From Candidatus Fluviicola riflensis (GTDB lineage Bacteria; Bacteroidota; Bacteroidia; Flavobacteriales_D; Crocinitomicaceae): a stretch of DNA of 64,000 bases. The notes beneath the pieces were generated by a model that had not been told where the DNA came from, searched no databases, and saw only the letters and a program-made list of their open reading frames with translations. The translations under genes were made by a program, and so were the position numbers. The DNA is taken from assembly GCA_002243285.1 (NCBI GenBank), contig CP022585.1, positions 1,662,641 to 1,726,640 of the forward strand. Direction: 5' to 3'. Of the stretch, positions 8,659 to 17,456 are shown in pieces. Each line of letters begins with the position of its first letter. The stretch's first letter is position 1.

Positions 8659-9234
8659 ATGCACAAATTCGTAGCTCATTTTCACAACATTTCACCACTT
8701 TCCGAAGCCGAAATTCAGGTAATTGAGTCAAGCATGTGCGTGAAAACCTTCAAAAAAGGAACCATTTTACTGAAAGAAGGCCAGCAATCAGTCGACAGTT
8801 ATTTTATCCTCGAAGGCTGCGTGCGCGAATTCCTGATGGTCGACGGTGAAGAGAAAACCACCAATTTCTTTACCGAAGAACAATGGGTGATTTCCACAAA
8901 TAGCTTCACAACACACAATGCCGCTTTACACTATCTTGTTTGCGCAGAAGACACCACATTGGTTGCGGGCAACGAACAGCAGGCGCGGGAAATGTTCCAG
9001 TCGTTTCCGCGTTTCGAAACCATTTCCCGGGCAGTAGTAGAAGCCGTTTTCAATGAACAGCGTAATCTCCTGACGTCTTATTTAACCGATTCCCCGGAAC
9101 AACGCTACCAAAAACTCCTGAAATCACGCCCCGATTTGTTTCAGCGTATTCCGCAATACCAGTTGGCGAGTTACATCGGCGTAAAACCAGAATCCCTCAG
9201 CCGTATCAGAAAACGATTAGTAACCAACCACTAA
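8659..9234 (+). CDS. Crp/Fnr family transcription regulator
   Basis: This is a 191-residue regulator with an N-terminal cyclic-nucleotide-type beta barrel (about 15-120, including TILLKEGQQSVDSYFILEGCVREF). A C-terminal helix-turn-helix follows (about 155-188, YQLASYIGVKPESLSRIRKRL). No Cys cluster for an Fnr-type iron-sulfur centre is present. The arrangement is typical of Bacteroidota Crp-like proteins of unknown effector. The convergent alcohol dehydrogenase gene ends 10 bases away; regulators of this type often sit next to oxidoreductases, so that gene is a possible target. Confidence 0.9.
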   Translation: MHKFVAHFHNISPLSEAEIQVIESSMCVKTFKKGTILLKEGQQSVDSYFILEGCVREFLMVDGEEKTTNFFTEEQWVISTNSFTTHNAALHYLVCAEDTTLVAGNEQQAREMFQSFPRFETISRAVVEAVFNEQRNLLTSYLTDSPEQRYQKLLKSRPDLFQRIPQYQLASYIGVKPESLSRIRKRLVTNH

Positions 9235-9244
9235 TAACTAACCA

Positions 9245-10225
9245 CTAAATTACAATAACCACATTCCCTTTCTTATGCCCGCTTTCCACATAACGATGTG
9301 CTTCCGCTAATTCTTCCAAAGTATATTTGCGGTCAATCACCGATTTAAGCTTTCCTGTTGCCATAATCGTGTTAATCTCATTGAGATAGGCCAATCGTTT
9401 TTTCGCCGGCAAAGCTCCTGTTGCCGAAAATCTGGCTTTTTGTCTTCCAAACACTTGCATCAAAGAACGCAACAAGAGCGGTAACCCGATTACAGAAGAC
9501 AGATAAATCCCGTTAGGTGAAAGCACTTTCCTGCATTCCGAGAACGAGCGTTTGCCCACTGTATCGAAAATGATATCGTACCGTTTTCCGTTTTGGGTGA
9601 AATTTGTTTTGGTATAATCAATCACAAAATCGGCGCCGATGCCTTTCACCATTTCAAGGTTGGCAGTACTGCAAACACCCGTCACTTCCGCACCTACGTA
9701 TTTGGCGTATTGAACTGCGTACGTTCCCAGACTTCCCGAAGCACCGTTGATAAGCACGCGATCATTCGCTTTAATTTGGCCCAGGCCTTTTAAAAAATTG
9801 ATGACTGTAATCGCACTGCTTGCCACCGGTGCCACTTCTTCGAAAGAACTATTTTCCGGAATCCTGGCAATCACATCGTTGACATTCACACAAACAAATT
9901 CGGCATAACATCCCAAAGCTGTTGTTCCACCAAAAACTCGATCACCAACAGAAAACGTGCTTACATCTTGTCCGGTAGCCACCACTTCCCCGGCAAAATC
10001 AAATCCGAGAACAGGATGTTTTGGTTTTGTGAGTCCGAGATATAATCGTCCGATTCTCGGTTTGCCGGTTCGCATCATAATATCGGCCGCGGTTACGTCA
10101 GTGGCATAATTACGGACCAGCACCTCGTTTGCTTTCGGGGAAGGCAATTGCGCGGTTGTCATTTTTAAAACATCAGCTTCACCATAATTGTTAGCTGTGA
10201 TTGTATTCATATTCCCTGTTGTCAT
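9245..10225 (-). CDS. zinc-independent NAD(P)-dependent alcohol dehydrogenase / quinone reductase
   Basis: This is a 326-residue medium-chain dehydrogenase/reductase. The GroES-like half has PVLGFDFAGEVVATGQDV and VGDRVFGGT. The Rossmann part has VLINGASGSLGTYAVQYAKYVGAEVTGVCST, the AxxGxxG form typical of the NADPH-binding quinone oxidoreductase branch. The Cys ligands of catalytic zinc are missing, so it is probably an NADPH-dependent reductase of quinones or enones. ATG 10225 is used; an in-frame ATG at 10210 is also possible. A -7 box lies at 10246-10253 on this strand. Confidence 0.88.
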   Translation of the reverse strand: MTTGNMNTITANNYGEADVLKMTTAQLPSPKANEVLVRNYATDVTAADIMMRTGKPRIGRLYLGLTKPKHPVLGFDFAGEVVATGQDVSTFSVGDRVFGGTTALGCYAEFVCVNVNDVIARIPENSSFEEVAPVASSAITVINFLKGLGQIKANDRVLINGASGSLGTYAVQYAKYVGAEVTGVCSTANLEMVKGIGADFVIDYTKTNFTQNGKRYDIIFDTVGKRSFSECRKVLSPNGIYLSSVIGLPLLLRSLMQVFGRQKARFSATGALPAKKRLAYLNEINTIMATGKLKSVIDRKYTLEELAEAHRYVESGHKKGNVVIVI

Positions 10226-10245
10226 AATTCATTGTATTTCTGCGA

Positions 10246-10253
10246 CAAAGGTA
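10246..10253 (-). promoter_or_regulatory. -7 promoter box of the dehydrogenase gene
   Basis: On the minus strand the sequence is TACCTTTG, an exact TAnnTTTG match 21 bases before the start codon. No good -33 TTG is seen at the expected distance. Confidence 0.45.
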
Positions 10254-10366
10254 TTTAGGGTACTTTCCTTATCTCGTTGACTTGGGTTAAGAAACTTTCA
10301 ACACAAAGGCACAACGCTTTCGCCGAAGCTTATGCTTACACCATAGCTTCAGCATAGGCGCATAGC

Positions 10367-10473
10367 GAAGGAGCAAAGTTTTTTGAAGAGCTTTACTTGT
10401 TAAGATCACAAGGTGATCCACCTGGCTCCGCCTTTGTGGTCTTTTAACACGTCAAACTTGTCTTTTTTCTTTG
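10367..10473. repeat. dispersed non-coding repeat, copy A
   Basis: About 107 bases beginning GAAGGAGCAAAGTTTTTTGA match copy B at 11913-12021 with few differences. The two copies flank the patatin gene in direct orientation. The shared part contains a GATCAC...GTGATC hairpin and ends in TTTTTTCTTTG. The rest of the 456-base gap (10226-10681) is AT-rich with no coding capacity, apart from a -7 box. Confidence 0.65.
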
Positions 10474-10603
10474 TGCATTCTAAGACTTATGCAAGTTTTT
10501 ACCGGACTAAATTTACGCAGGGTTCCTTTCTTTTGGCAACGGCGAAGACCCTATATATCATTTTACAGGCAACTGCGTTGATAATTGATTTGTGATGTTT
10601 GCC

Positions 10604-10611
10604 TACCTTTG
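10604..10611 (+). promoter_or_regulatory. -7 promoter box of the patatin gene
   Basis: TACCTTTG is an exact TAnnTTTG match 70 bases before the start codon. No TTG lies at the normal -33 distance, so it is a partial promoter call. Confidence 0.4.
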
Positions 10612-10681
10612 TGTTAAATTACATCTCATATTTGTTAGTTTTGGAATTAACAAAATTTGCAATCACTAAAACCGAATAAGG

Positions 10682-11866
10682 ATGGAACAAACATTGACAG
10701 AGAAAAGAGCCGTCGCCCGTAAAGCGCTTGGAATTGATCAGGAAGATAAACTCATTTTGAGTCTTGACGGTGGAGGAATCCGGGGAATCATGACGCTTCA
10801 GTTACTGAAAAAACTGGAAGAAATTGCGGGCATCCCGTGTTATCAGTTATTCGACATGGTAGCCGGAACATCAACCGGTGGAATTATCGCAGGCCTGATC
10901 GCTTCCTCAAAATCAGCTGCTGAAATAGAAGAATTGTACATTAAACTGGTGACTAAAGTTTTCAAAAAGAAAGGTTTACTCGCCAACAGAACCATCAATC
11001 CGCCATTGTATGACAAGGTGAATTACCGCAATGCGCTCCGGGAAGTAGTGGGAGATATAACACTTCAGGCGGCTTGTACCAATTCGGAAATCGATTTGCT
11101 CATCACCTCAAAAGATATTACAGCTGGCGAAGAAACGTTTTTTACCTGTTTTCAGCATAACGGCAAGTTTTCAGGAACTTACAAAGACGTGTTGCTGCGA
11201 GCAGTAATGGAAGCGACTATGTCGGCACCGACTTATTTTACACCACTTGAGCGGTTTGTGGATGGCGGAACAACAACCTACAACAATCCGTCGCTTTCCG
11301 CAGTGATGGAGGCGGTTCATTACGGCCCGAAAGACAAATACGATCTGGGCAAATTGACGATGTTCAGTTTCGGAACAGGTACATCCATTGAGTTTATCAA
11401 TCCAAATGACACCGTTAATCCAAAAGGAGCAGATGTGCTTTTCTGGTTAGACCTTGTAATGCGGGAATCGAGCCAGGATGCCAGCGATATGCAAAACAAC
11501 CTGATCCGCTCGGGGTTAATCCCGAAACTCGATTACAGAAGATTTCAATTGTCGCTGGACACCAGAACAATGGAAAAATTACCCAATAAAAGAATTGAAC
11601 CGATCAAAAAGGTAGATGCCGAATGGCTGCGCGATCTGACGGACCAGGAACTCAAAGGAATCGATCTGGACGATGTGTCGAAATTTTCGCTCATGAAAAC
11701 CATCGGTGAAGCCATGGTAGATTACATCATGGATGAAGGCCACGCGTTTAGAAAAGACTTGTGTGATAACCGCAAGCGCGATTTGCTGGTGACAGCGTTT
11801 GGTGACGTGGAACGCATCAAAGAACAAATGAGCGATCCGAAGTGGTTGGATGATTTTGAAAGCTGA
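10682..11866 (+). CDS. patatin-like phospholipase
   Basis: This is a 394-residue patatin-family acyl hydrolase with a Ser-Asp catalytic dyad. The oxyanion-hole motif DGGGIRG is at 29-35, the nucleophile elbow GTSTG at 62-66 (Ser 64), and the catalytic Asp in the VDGGTTTYNNPS segment at about 194. It probably cleaves acyl chains from phospholipids or other lipids. No signal peptide is visible, so it acts in the cytosol or at the inner leaflet. Patatins serve as effectors in some phage-defence systems such as CBASS, but no nucleotidyltransferase or partner gene is near. The gene stands alone between two copies of a non-coding repeat. Confidence 0.92.
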   Translation: MEQTLTEKRAVARKALGIDQEDKLILSLDGGGIRGIMTLQLLKKLEEIAGIPCYQLFDMVAGTSTGGIIAGLIASSKSAAEIEELYIKLVTKVFKKKGLLANRTINPPLYDKVNYRNALREVVGDITLQAACTNSEIDLLITSKDITAGEETFFTCFQHNGKFSGTYKDVLLRAVMEATMSAPTYFTPLERFVDGGTTTYNNPSLSAVMEAVHYGPKDKYDLGKLTMFSFGTGTSIEFINPNDTVNPKGADVLFWLDLVMRESSQDASDMQNNLIRSGLIPKLDYRRFQLSLDTRTMEKLPNKRIEPIKKVDAEWLRDLTDQELKGIDLDDVSKFSLMKTIGEAMVDYIMDEGHAFRKDLCDNRKRDLLVTAFGDVERIKEQMSDPKWLDDFES

Positions 11867-11870
11867 TTTC

Positions 11871-12039
11871 TAATTTACCACAAAGGAGCAACGCTTAGGC
11901 GATAGCTTCAACGAAGGAGCAAAGTTTTTTTGAAGAGTTTGACTTGTTAAGATCACAAAGGTGATCTACCTGGAACGCCTTTGTGATCTTTGTAACACGT
12001 CAAATTTGTCCTTTTTCTTTGCTCCTTTGTGGTAAATTA
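11871..12039. repeat. 169-bp palindromic element, copy B of the dispersed repeat
   Basis: The arm starting TAATTTACCACAAAGGAGC (11871-11891) is the exact reverse complement of 12019-12039 over 21 bases. The 127-base interior carries the part shared with copy A and a GATCAC-AAAG-GTGATC hairpin (11951-11966). It begins four bases after the patatin stop, so it may also serve as the transcription end. Confidence 0.7.
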
Positions 12040-12049
12040 TAATTCAGAT

Positions 12050-12064
12050 TTGCTAGCTTAGCAA
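12050..12064 (+). promoter_or_regulatory. small hairpin just before a start codon
   Basis: TTGCTA-GCT-TAGCAA forms a 6-bp stem ending five bases before ATG 12070. It may affect translation of the small gene that follows; its role is unproven. Confidence 0.3.
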
Positions 12065-12069
12065 GTATT

Positions 12070-12375
12070 ATGAATCCAGAACAAACATATCTTTCCATCG
12101 GAAGAGAACTGCCCGGAGCGGTTGAAAGTCAGCTCTTCGGTAAACCCTGTTTTAAAGTCAACGGAAAAGCATTCATCAGTTTTTTTCAACATGAAATGGT
12201 TTTCAAACTTACAGGTGATACGCACAAGGAAGCGCTGAGTTTAGACGGTTCGCAGTTATTTGATCCGTCAGGAAAAAAGCGCCCCATGAAAGAATGGATA
12301 CAGGTTTCATTTCACTACCAGGAACATTGGCAGCATTTTGCGCAGGAAGCATTGAATTACGTTTCGGGAGAATAA
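12070..12375 (+). CDS. small protein, possibly TfoX N-terminal/YjbR-like
   Basis: This is a 101-residue protein with the pattern AVESQLFGKPCFKVNGKAF, then a strand-rich centre, then MKEWIQVSFHYQEHWQHFAQEAL. The order of an FGxP(C/G)xxxNGKxF strand pair followed by a PMxxWxQV helix start weakly resembles TfoX N-terminal and YjbR-like domains. The assignment is tentative and no function is proposed. It stands alone between the repeat element and the DUF4349 gene. Confidence 0.6.
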   Translation: MNPEQTYLSIGRELPGAVESQLFGKPCFKVNGKAFISFFQHEMVFKLTGDTHKEALSLDGSQLFDPSGKKRPMKEWIQVSFHYQEHWQHFAQEALNYVSGE

Positions 12376-12464
12376 CCCAAAGAATGTTAATAGTTGAATA
12401 GTTTGCCAACGATTACTATCCTTTTTTTCGTTTCGGATGTATTACCCAACAAATACCAAATACT

Positions 12465-13403
12465 ATGAAACGTCAAACCATCACCCTTGGAGTAACTTTA
12501 TTGTTACTGGCCGCCTGTGCGCAATCGAACGAAAGTAAATCTACAGCCCCACAGAAAAAAGAGCATGCAGATTATGGAATGAATCGCATGAATGAACCTG
12601 CTGCTACTGCAACGGATGAAACAAGCACGTTTGTTCCTTCATCAGCAGCGGTTGAAACAGGAGCTGATTCTTCTCGCCGGTTTATCCGAACGGCCAATCT
12701 GAAGTTTAAGGTGAAAAGTGTGATCAATGCAACGTATGATATCGAAGAAATTGTACGCGATCACAAAGGTTTTGTCACATTTACGGATATGAAAAGCAAT
12801 ATTGATAACGTGGACACGCGTGCCGTGAGCGCTGATTCAGCTGTTGAAATCACCCGGTATACCATTACCAATACACTCACGTTGCGGGTTCCGAACAAAC
12901 TGCTCGATACCACATTAAAAGACATCGCACGCAACATTGATTACCTCGATTATCGCGTGATCAAAGCTGAAGATGTGGCGCTGAGCATCCTGGAAAAACA
13001 ATTGACTCAACGTAGAGCCGCCAGAAGTGGCGAACGTTTGGCGAGCACATTTGATAACAAAAACCTCGATCCGACAGCTGCAGCTGAATTGCAAAACCGG
13101 CAGGAAGAAGCGGCAGACAACGCAACAATTGAGACACTGAAACTAAATGATCAGATTGCCTATAGTACCATAGAATTGCAAATCTATCAGCGCCAGGGAA
13201 TCAAACGCGAAATGGTGGCCGGCTACAAACAAATCGACGAATACCAACCGGGCATCGGCAGCCGCTTTTCTGATTCATTTGCGTTTGGCTGGGAAGTCAT
13301 AGTAGAACTCGTGTTATTTCTTACAAAATTGTGGGTACTTATTCTGCTGGGAATTGGAACTTACGTGGCTTATAAACGAGGATTGTTTTCAGCGAAAAAG
13401 TAA
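12465..13403 (+). CDS. DUF4349 lipoprotein
   Basis: This is a 312-residue lipoprotein: the signal peptide ends in a lipobox LLAAC (Cys 18). A polar linker follows, and the DUF4349 domain starts near RRFIRTANLKFKVKSV (about 66). It includes the helical hairpin AEDVALSILEKQLTQRRAAR and a following coiled region. A single membrane helix sits near the C-terminus (about 277-300), ending in a basic tail. The family is widespread and of unknown role. The gene is convergent with ispH, with a 19-base gap. Confidence 0.88.
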   Translation: MKRQTITLGVTLLLLAACAQSNESKSTAPQKKEHADYGMNRMNEPAATATDETSTFVPSSAAVETGADSSRRFIRTANLKFKVKSVINATYDIEEIVRDHKGFVTFTDMKSNIDNVDTRAVSADSAVEITRYTITNTLTLRVPNKLLDTTLKDIARNIDYLDYRVIKAEDVALSILEKQLTQRRAARSGERLASTFDNKNLDPTAAAELQNRQEEAADNATIETLKLNDQIAYSTIELQIYQRQGIKREMVAGYKQIDEYQPGIGSRFSDSFAFGWEVIVELVLFLTKLWVLILLGIGTYVAYKRGLFSAKK

Positions 13404-13422
13404 GAGAGATATGTATGAAAAT

Positions 13423-14646
13423 TTACTGAATTGATCGAAGTACCGTTTCCAGGTCTTTTTCAGGCTGAATGAATTCTAACACGCGTTGAATCACCTGATC
13501 AACCGTAGCGTCGGGACAGGAAGCGCCGGAAGTGATCGCAATGGTTAATGGTTTTTCTGATTGTGGAAGGAAATCGGAAACCATCTCCATTGTTTTTGTG
13601 TGAATGTTGAAACTGTTGATTGCTCCGGAATCGCTGATTTCAGTTGCGTCTTTGATAAAATAAGCAGGGCAGGTTTGTTCCAGTAATTCAACCAGGTGCG
13701 TGGTATTGGAACTATTGTAACCGCCAACTACAATGGCCAAATCCGGTTTCGCTTCCATTAGCCCTAGTGTCGCCGATTGATTGTCGTTGGTCGCATAACA
13801 CAAGGTGTCGCGGGTGTCAGCGAAGCTTTTGTCGAGGTTGTTTTCCAATGCGTGTGCTTCGGTGAGCGCTTTCAGGTACTCGGCAATTTCCTGTGTTTCG
13901 GTAGCGAGCATCGTAGTTTGATTGATGACTCCCAAACGCGAGAAATGAATTTCAGGATCAAAATCTTTGGTATATTTTCCTTCAAACAGCTGGTAGAATT
14001 CTTCTGCTGAACGTTTTCCGGTGATGCATTCGCCTAGTAATTTGGCTTCGGCAAGATCTTTTACGATCACAGCTTGTGTATGTGCTGCAGTATGCGAAAA
14101 CGTAGCGCGTGTTTCTTCGTGATTGTATTTTCCGTGAATGACAAGCGTGTGTTGGTCCTGCGCCAGTTTTTCGGAACGGTTCCACACTTTTTCTACGAAT
14201 GGACAAGTCGTATTGTATTGTTCCACGTTTACGCCTTTTTCTTTCAGCAACGCTTCAATTTCAAGCGTGGTTCCGAAAGCAGGAATAATCACCACATCAT
14301 CTGCTGTGATTTCAGACCAATCAATGATCTGATTGCCTTTTGTATCCTGGATAAATGTGATTCCGTGATTGGTCAGATCTTCGTTCACTCCGGGATTGTG
14401 AATCATCTGACTCAACAAAAAAATGCGCTTTCCTTTGTTTTCGGCAATAGCGCGGTAGGCAATTTCGATGGCATTTTCAACTCCGTAACAAAATCCGAAA
14501 TGGCGTGCAATTACCAGTTTTAGATTCCCAAAATCGAGCAGAGTAGGCGTGAAATCTTTCTTACGCGGATCTTGCGCCTTGCGGAATGCCTTGACTTTGC
14601 TAATGATCGGAGAGCGGTAAAACTCGGGAATCTCGAATTGCTTCAT
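13423..14646 (-). CDS. ispH: 4-hydroxy-3-methylbut-2-enyl diphosphate reductase
   Basis: This is the last enzyme of the MEP isoprenoid pathway, reducing HMBPP to IPP and DMAPP with an iron-sulfur cluster. The three cluster Cys are in RHFGFCYGVENA, YNTTCPFVEKVWNR and SGASCPDATVDQVI. The HGKYNHEETRAT and VVGGYNSSNTTHL segments also match IspH. At 407 residues with an N-terminal extension of about 45 residues, it has the longer form found in Bacteroidota. It lies 102 bases downstream of the CBS/HlyC gene on the same strand, with an AT-rich repeat between them. Confidence 0.95.
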   Translation of the reverse strand: MKQFEIPEFYRSPIISKVKAFRKAQDPRKKDFTPTLLDFGNLKLVIARHFGFCYGVENAIEIAYRAIAENKGKRIFLLSQMIHNPGVNEDLTNHGITFIQDTKGNQIIDWSEITADDVVIIPAFGTTLEIEALLKEKGVNVEQYNTTCPFVEKVWNRSEKLAQDQHTLVIHGKYNHEETRATFSHTAAHTQAVIVKDLAEAKLLGECITGKRSAEEFYQLFEGKYTKDFDPEIHFSRLGVINQTTMLATETQEIAEYLKALTEAHALENNLDKSFADTRDTLCYATNDNQSATLGLMEAKPDLAIVVGGYNSSNTTHLVELLEQTCPAYFIKDATEISDSGAINSFNIHTKTMEMVSDFLPQSEKPLTIAITSGASCPDATVDQVIQRVLEFIQPEKDLETVLRSIQ

Positions 14647-14654
14647 TGATCTTT

Positions 14655-14748
14655 GAATGTTGAATGCTTAATTTTTAATGTTGAATTGAATTCCGGTATT
14701 AAAATTAAAGGAATCCTGCATTCAAAATTCAAAATTAAACATTAAGAA
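14655..14748. repeat. AT-rich intergenic repeat (TTCAAAATTC / TTAAGAATT family)
   Basis: The gap between ispH and the HlyC-type gene ends in CATTCAAAATTCAAAATTAAAC followed by ATTAAGAATT. It begins with a related, roughly inverted stretch (TTGAATGCTTAATTTTTAATG). Similar sequence occurs at 798-831 and 28539-28600. Confidence 0.5.
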
Positions 14749-16023
14749 TTACTCTCCAAGTACGCGCACAATCACTTTGTCAATCCTTGCGCCGTCCATA
14801 TCTACTACTTCGATTTCAAAATTCATCCATTGAATCACCTGTCCTGTGGTTGGAATAGTGCGAATTTCATGCATAATTAATCCGCCGATTGTGGTGAATT
14901 TAAGGTCGGAAGCCACATCTTCGAGGTCGAAATGACGGAAAAACTCAGCCAGCGGATATTGTCCGTCGATGAGCCATGAACCATCTTCGCGCTCTACAAA
15001 GTTGAATTCTTCGGAGTAAAAGTCAGAGAAATCGCCTACCAATGCCTGCAGCAAGTCATTGAGAGTCACAATTCCCTGTGTCTGGCCAAATTCGTCGGTG
15101 ATAATTCCGTAATGACCTTTCGATTCTTTGAACTGGATCAGTGCTTCATACGCTGAAATATGTTCCGACAAAAAGAAAGGAGCGATCAGCAAACTTTCCA
15201 GGTTAAAATCGGCATCGTTGATGTGACGAAACAAATCTTTGAGTAATACCACGCCCTTAACGTGATCTTTATTGGTTTCAAATACCGGATAAATGGAGTG
15301 CATTTCGGTATTTACAATAGAACGAATGGTTTCGCCGTCGTCGGATAAACTCAGGTAAATCATGTCGTTACGGTGTGTCATTAATGAACTGATGGTGCGG
15401 TCTCCGAGGTGAAAAACGCGTTCCACAATGTCCTGCTCAATTTCCTGTACTTCACCGCCTTCGGTTCCTTCCTGAATGATGGCCTTGATTTCTTCTTCTG
15501 TGACTTTACTGTCGGAAGAAGGTTTGATACGAAAGAGTTTGATCAGTAAATCGGAAGTGGTAGTGAGCAACCACACAAACGGCGAAGTAATCGTAGAGAT
15601 GATTTTCATCGGCCGCGCCATGATTTTGGCAATACTTTCCGGATTGGCCAAACCGATGCGTTTAGGCACCAATTCGCCCAAAACGAGTGAAAAGAACGTC
15701 AATGTACCCACAACCACCGTTACGCTCAACGTGTGTGCATAAGGTTTTGTGGAGGCAAACTGTTCGAAATAATCCTGAATATCGTTGGTGATATTTTCAC
15801 CACTGAAAATACCGGTCATGATCCCAATCAGGGTAATGCCGATTTGCACCGTCGATAAAAAACGGTTGGGTGCGGCAATGGTTTCCAAGGCTGCTTTTGC
15901 CGATTTATCACCACGTTTGGCAGCTGATTCCAACTTGGCTTTCCGGGCTGAAACCATGGCGATCTCGGCCATCGAAAAAACGCCGTTGATCAGTATAAGA
16001 ATGAGTATTATGAGAATTTCCAC
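14749..16023 (-). CDS. CNNM/CBS-pair membrane protein with CorC/HlyC domain
   Basis: This is a 424-residue protein of the CNNM/CorB family, often annotated as hemolysin-like and linked to magnesium or cobalt efflux. The N-terminal DUF21 membrane domain (about 1-180) has SMAEIAMVSARKAKLE and LGELVPKRIGL. Two CBS motifs follow (about 200-330, HRNDMIYLSL and GHYGIITDEFGQTQGIVTLNDLLQ). The C-terminal CorC_HlyC domain has DGSWLIDGQYPLAEFFRHF and TTIGGLIM. It sits 6 bases after the aminotransferase gene on the same strand. Confidence 0.93.
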   Translation of the reverse strand: MEILIILILILINGVFSMAEIAMVSARKAKLESAAKRGDKSAKAALETIAAPNRFLSTVQIGITLIGIMTGIFSGENITNDIQDYFEQFASTKPYAHTLSVTVVVGTLTFFSLVLGELVPKRIGLANPESIAKIMARPMKIISTITSPFVWLLTTTSDLLIKLFRIKPSSDSKVTEEEIKAIIQEGTEGGEVQEIEQDIVERVFHLGDRTISSLMTHRNDMIYLSLSDDGETIRSIVNTEMHSIYPVFETNKDHVKGVVLLKDLFRHINDADFNLESLLIAPFFLSEHISAYEALIQFKESKGHYGIITDEFGQTQGIVTLNDLLQALVGDFSDFYSEEFNFVEREDGSWLIDGQYPLAEFFRHFDLEDVASDLKFTTIGGLIMHEIRTIPTTGQVIQWMNFEIEVVDMDGARIDKVIVRVLGE

Positions 16024-16029
16024 GGCGAA

Positions 16030-17226
16030 TTAAATTCTCCCGGGATAAACCTTCAACGCTTCTTCGAGGCATTTTACGGCTTTGTGCAACGAGTCTTTCT
16101 TCAACACGTAGGCAATGCGAGCTTCCTGCTCACCGGCGCCCGGTGTTGCGTAAAATCCGTTGGCCGGTGCCATCATCACTGTCTGGCCTTCGAACTCGAA
16201 GTCTTCGAGTAACCATTGGCAGAAACGCTCTGCGTTGTCGACCGGAAACTTCGCTACGCAATAAAACGCACCGCTTGGTTTCGGGCAGAAAACTCCGGGA
16301 ATGCTATTGAGGCCGTCAACCATGATGTTTCGACGTTCCACGTATTCGGCAACCACGTCGTCGAAATACGATTGCGGTGTATTTAATGCTGCTTCCGAAG
16401 CGACCTGATCTACGGTTGGTGGCGATAAACGCGCCTGTCCGAATTTCAACGCTGCAGCCATTACTTCTTTGTTTTTAGTGACCAAAGCTCCGATTCGCGC
16501 GCCGCACATAGAGTAGCGTTTCGAAACCGAATCGATCATGATCACATTTTGTTCGATGCCTTCGAGGTTCAGTACCGAAAACGGAACCGCTCCGTCGTAG
16601 CAGAATTCGCGGTAAACTTCATCAGCAAACAGGAACAAGTCGTGTTTTTGAACGATGTCGCGTAATTGCTCCAATTCTTCTTTCGAATACAGGTAGCCGG
16701 TTGGATTTCCCGGGTTGCAGATCACAATTGCTTTTGTTTTGCCAGTGATTTTTGCTTCAATTTCAGCAACAGGTGGCAATGCAAATCCTGATTCGATACT
16801 TGAAGTTACAGGAACTACGTTGAGTCCGGCTGTCACGGCAAATCCGTTGTAATTCGCGTAAAACGGCTCAGGAATAATAACTTCATCACCCGGATTGCAC
16901 GTTGTCATGAATCCGAAAATCAATGCTTCCGATCCACCGGTTGTGATAATGATATCTTCCGGATTTACAGGCAAACCACCTTTTTGATACGTTGCAGCCA
17001 GGTTGTTACGGTACGATTCGAATCCGGCCGAGTGGCTGTATTCTATCACTTTATGGTCGAAATTGCGAATGGCATCCAATGCCACTTTTGGGGTTTCGAT
17101 ATCGGGCTGTCCGATGTTTAAGTGATAAACGATTTTTCCTGCTTTTTTGGCTTTTTCGGCATACGGAACCAACTTGCGAATTGGCGACGCCGGCATATCA
17201 ATGGCTTTCTGCGAAATCTTTGGCAT
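16030..17226 (-). CDS. PLP-dependent aminotransferase, class I (AspC-like)
   Basis: This is a 398-residue fold-type I aminotransferase. Features include the N-terminal HLNIGQPDIETP, the substrate and PLP regions TTGGSEALIFGF and CNPGNPTGYLYSKEEL, FADEVYREFCYDG, and the PLP lysine in SVSKRYSMCGARIGAL. A conserved Arg follows in EQEARIAYVLK. It probably transfers amino groups between aspartate or another amino acid and 2-oxoglutarate; the exact substrate is not clear. It is the first gene of a probable minus-strand operon with the HlyC-type gene. Confidence 0.92.
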   Translation of the reverse strand: MPKISQKAIDMPASPIRKLVPYAEKAKKAGKIVYHLNIGQPDIETPKVALDAIRNFDHKVIEYSHSAGFESYRNNLAATYQKGGLPVNPEDIIITTGGSEALIFGFMTTCNPGDEVIIPEPFYANYNGFAVTAGLNVVPVTSSIESGFALPPVAEIEAKITGKTKAIVICNPGNPTGYLYSKEELEQLRDIVQKHDLFLFADEVYREFCYDGAVPFSVLNLEGIEQNVIMIDSVSKRYSMCGARIGALVTKNKEVMAAALKFGQARLSPPTVDQVASEAALNTPQSYFDDVVAEYVERRNIMVDGLNSIPGVFCPKPSGAFYCVAKFPVDNAERFCQWLLEDFEFEGQTVMMAPANGFYATPGAGEQEARIAYVLKKDSLHKAVKCLEEALKVYPGRI

Positions 17227-17456
17227 AAACTTGTGTTTTCAAGAAGGCAAAAGTACATAGAATATTGACCAAATGGAGTATATAGGAGTATATAGTTTTT
17301 GAGTTTTTAAGTTGTTCAGTTCTATGTGAGCTAGGTGTCCTATGTGGTTAGAAATTGGAGGTAAATAGTTATTTATCAATAAGTTAAATTCGGTAATCCC
17401 GCAATATTACGGAAGTTTTTCACCTTGGATCGTGAGAAAATGATCATTTTTGTAAC

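Noticed and set aside
10682-11866. Patatin gene as part of a CBASS or other phage-defence system
   Set aside because: No cyclase, HORMA, ubiquitin-like or other partner gene is adjacent; a solitary lipase is the simpler reading.
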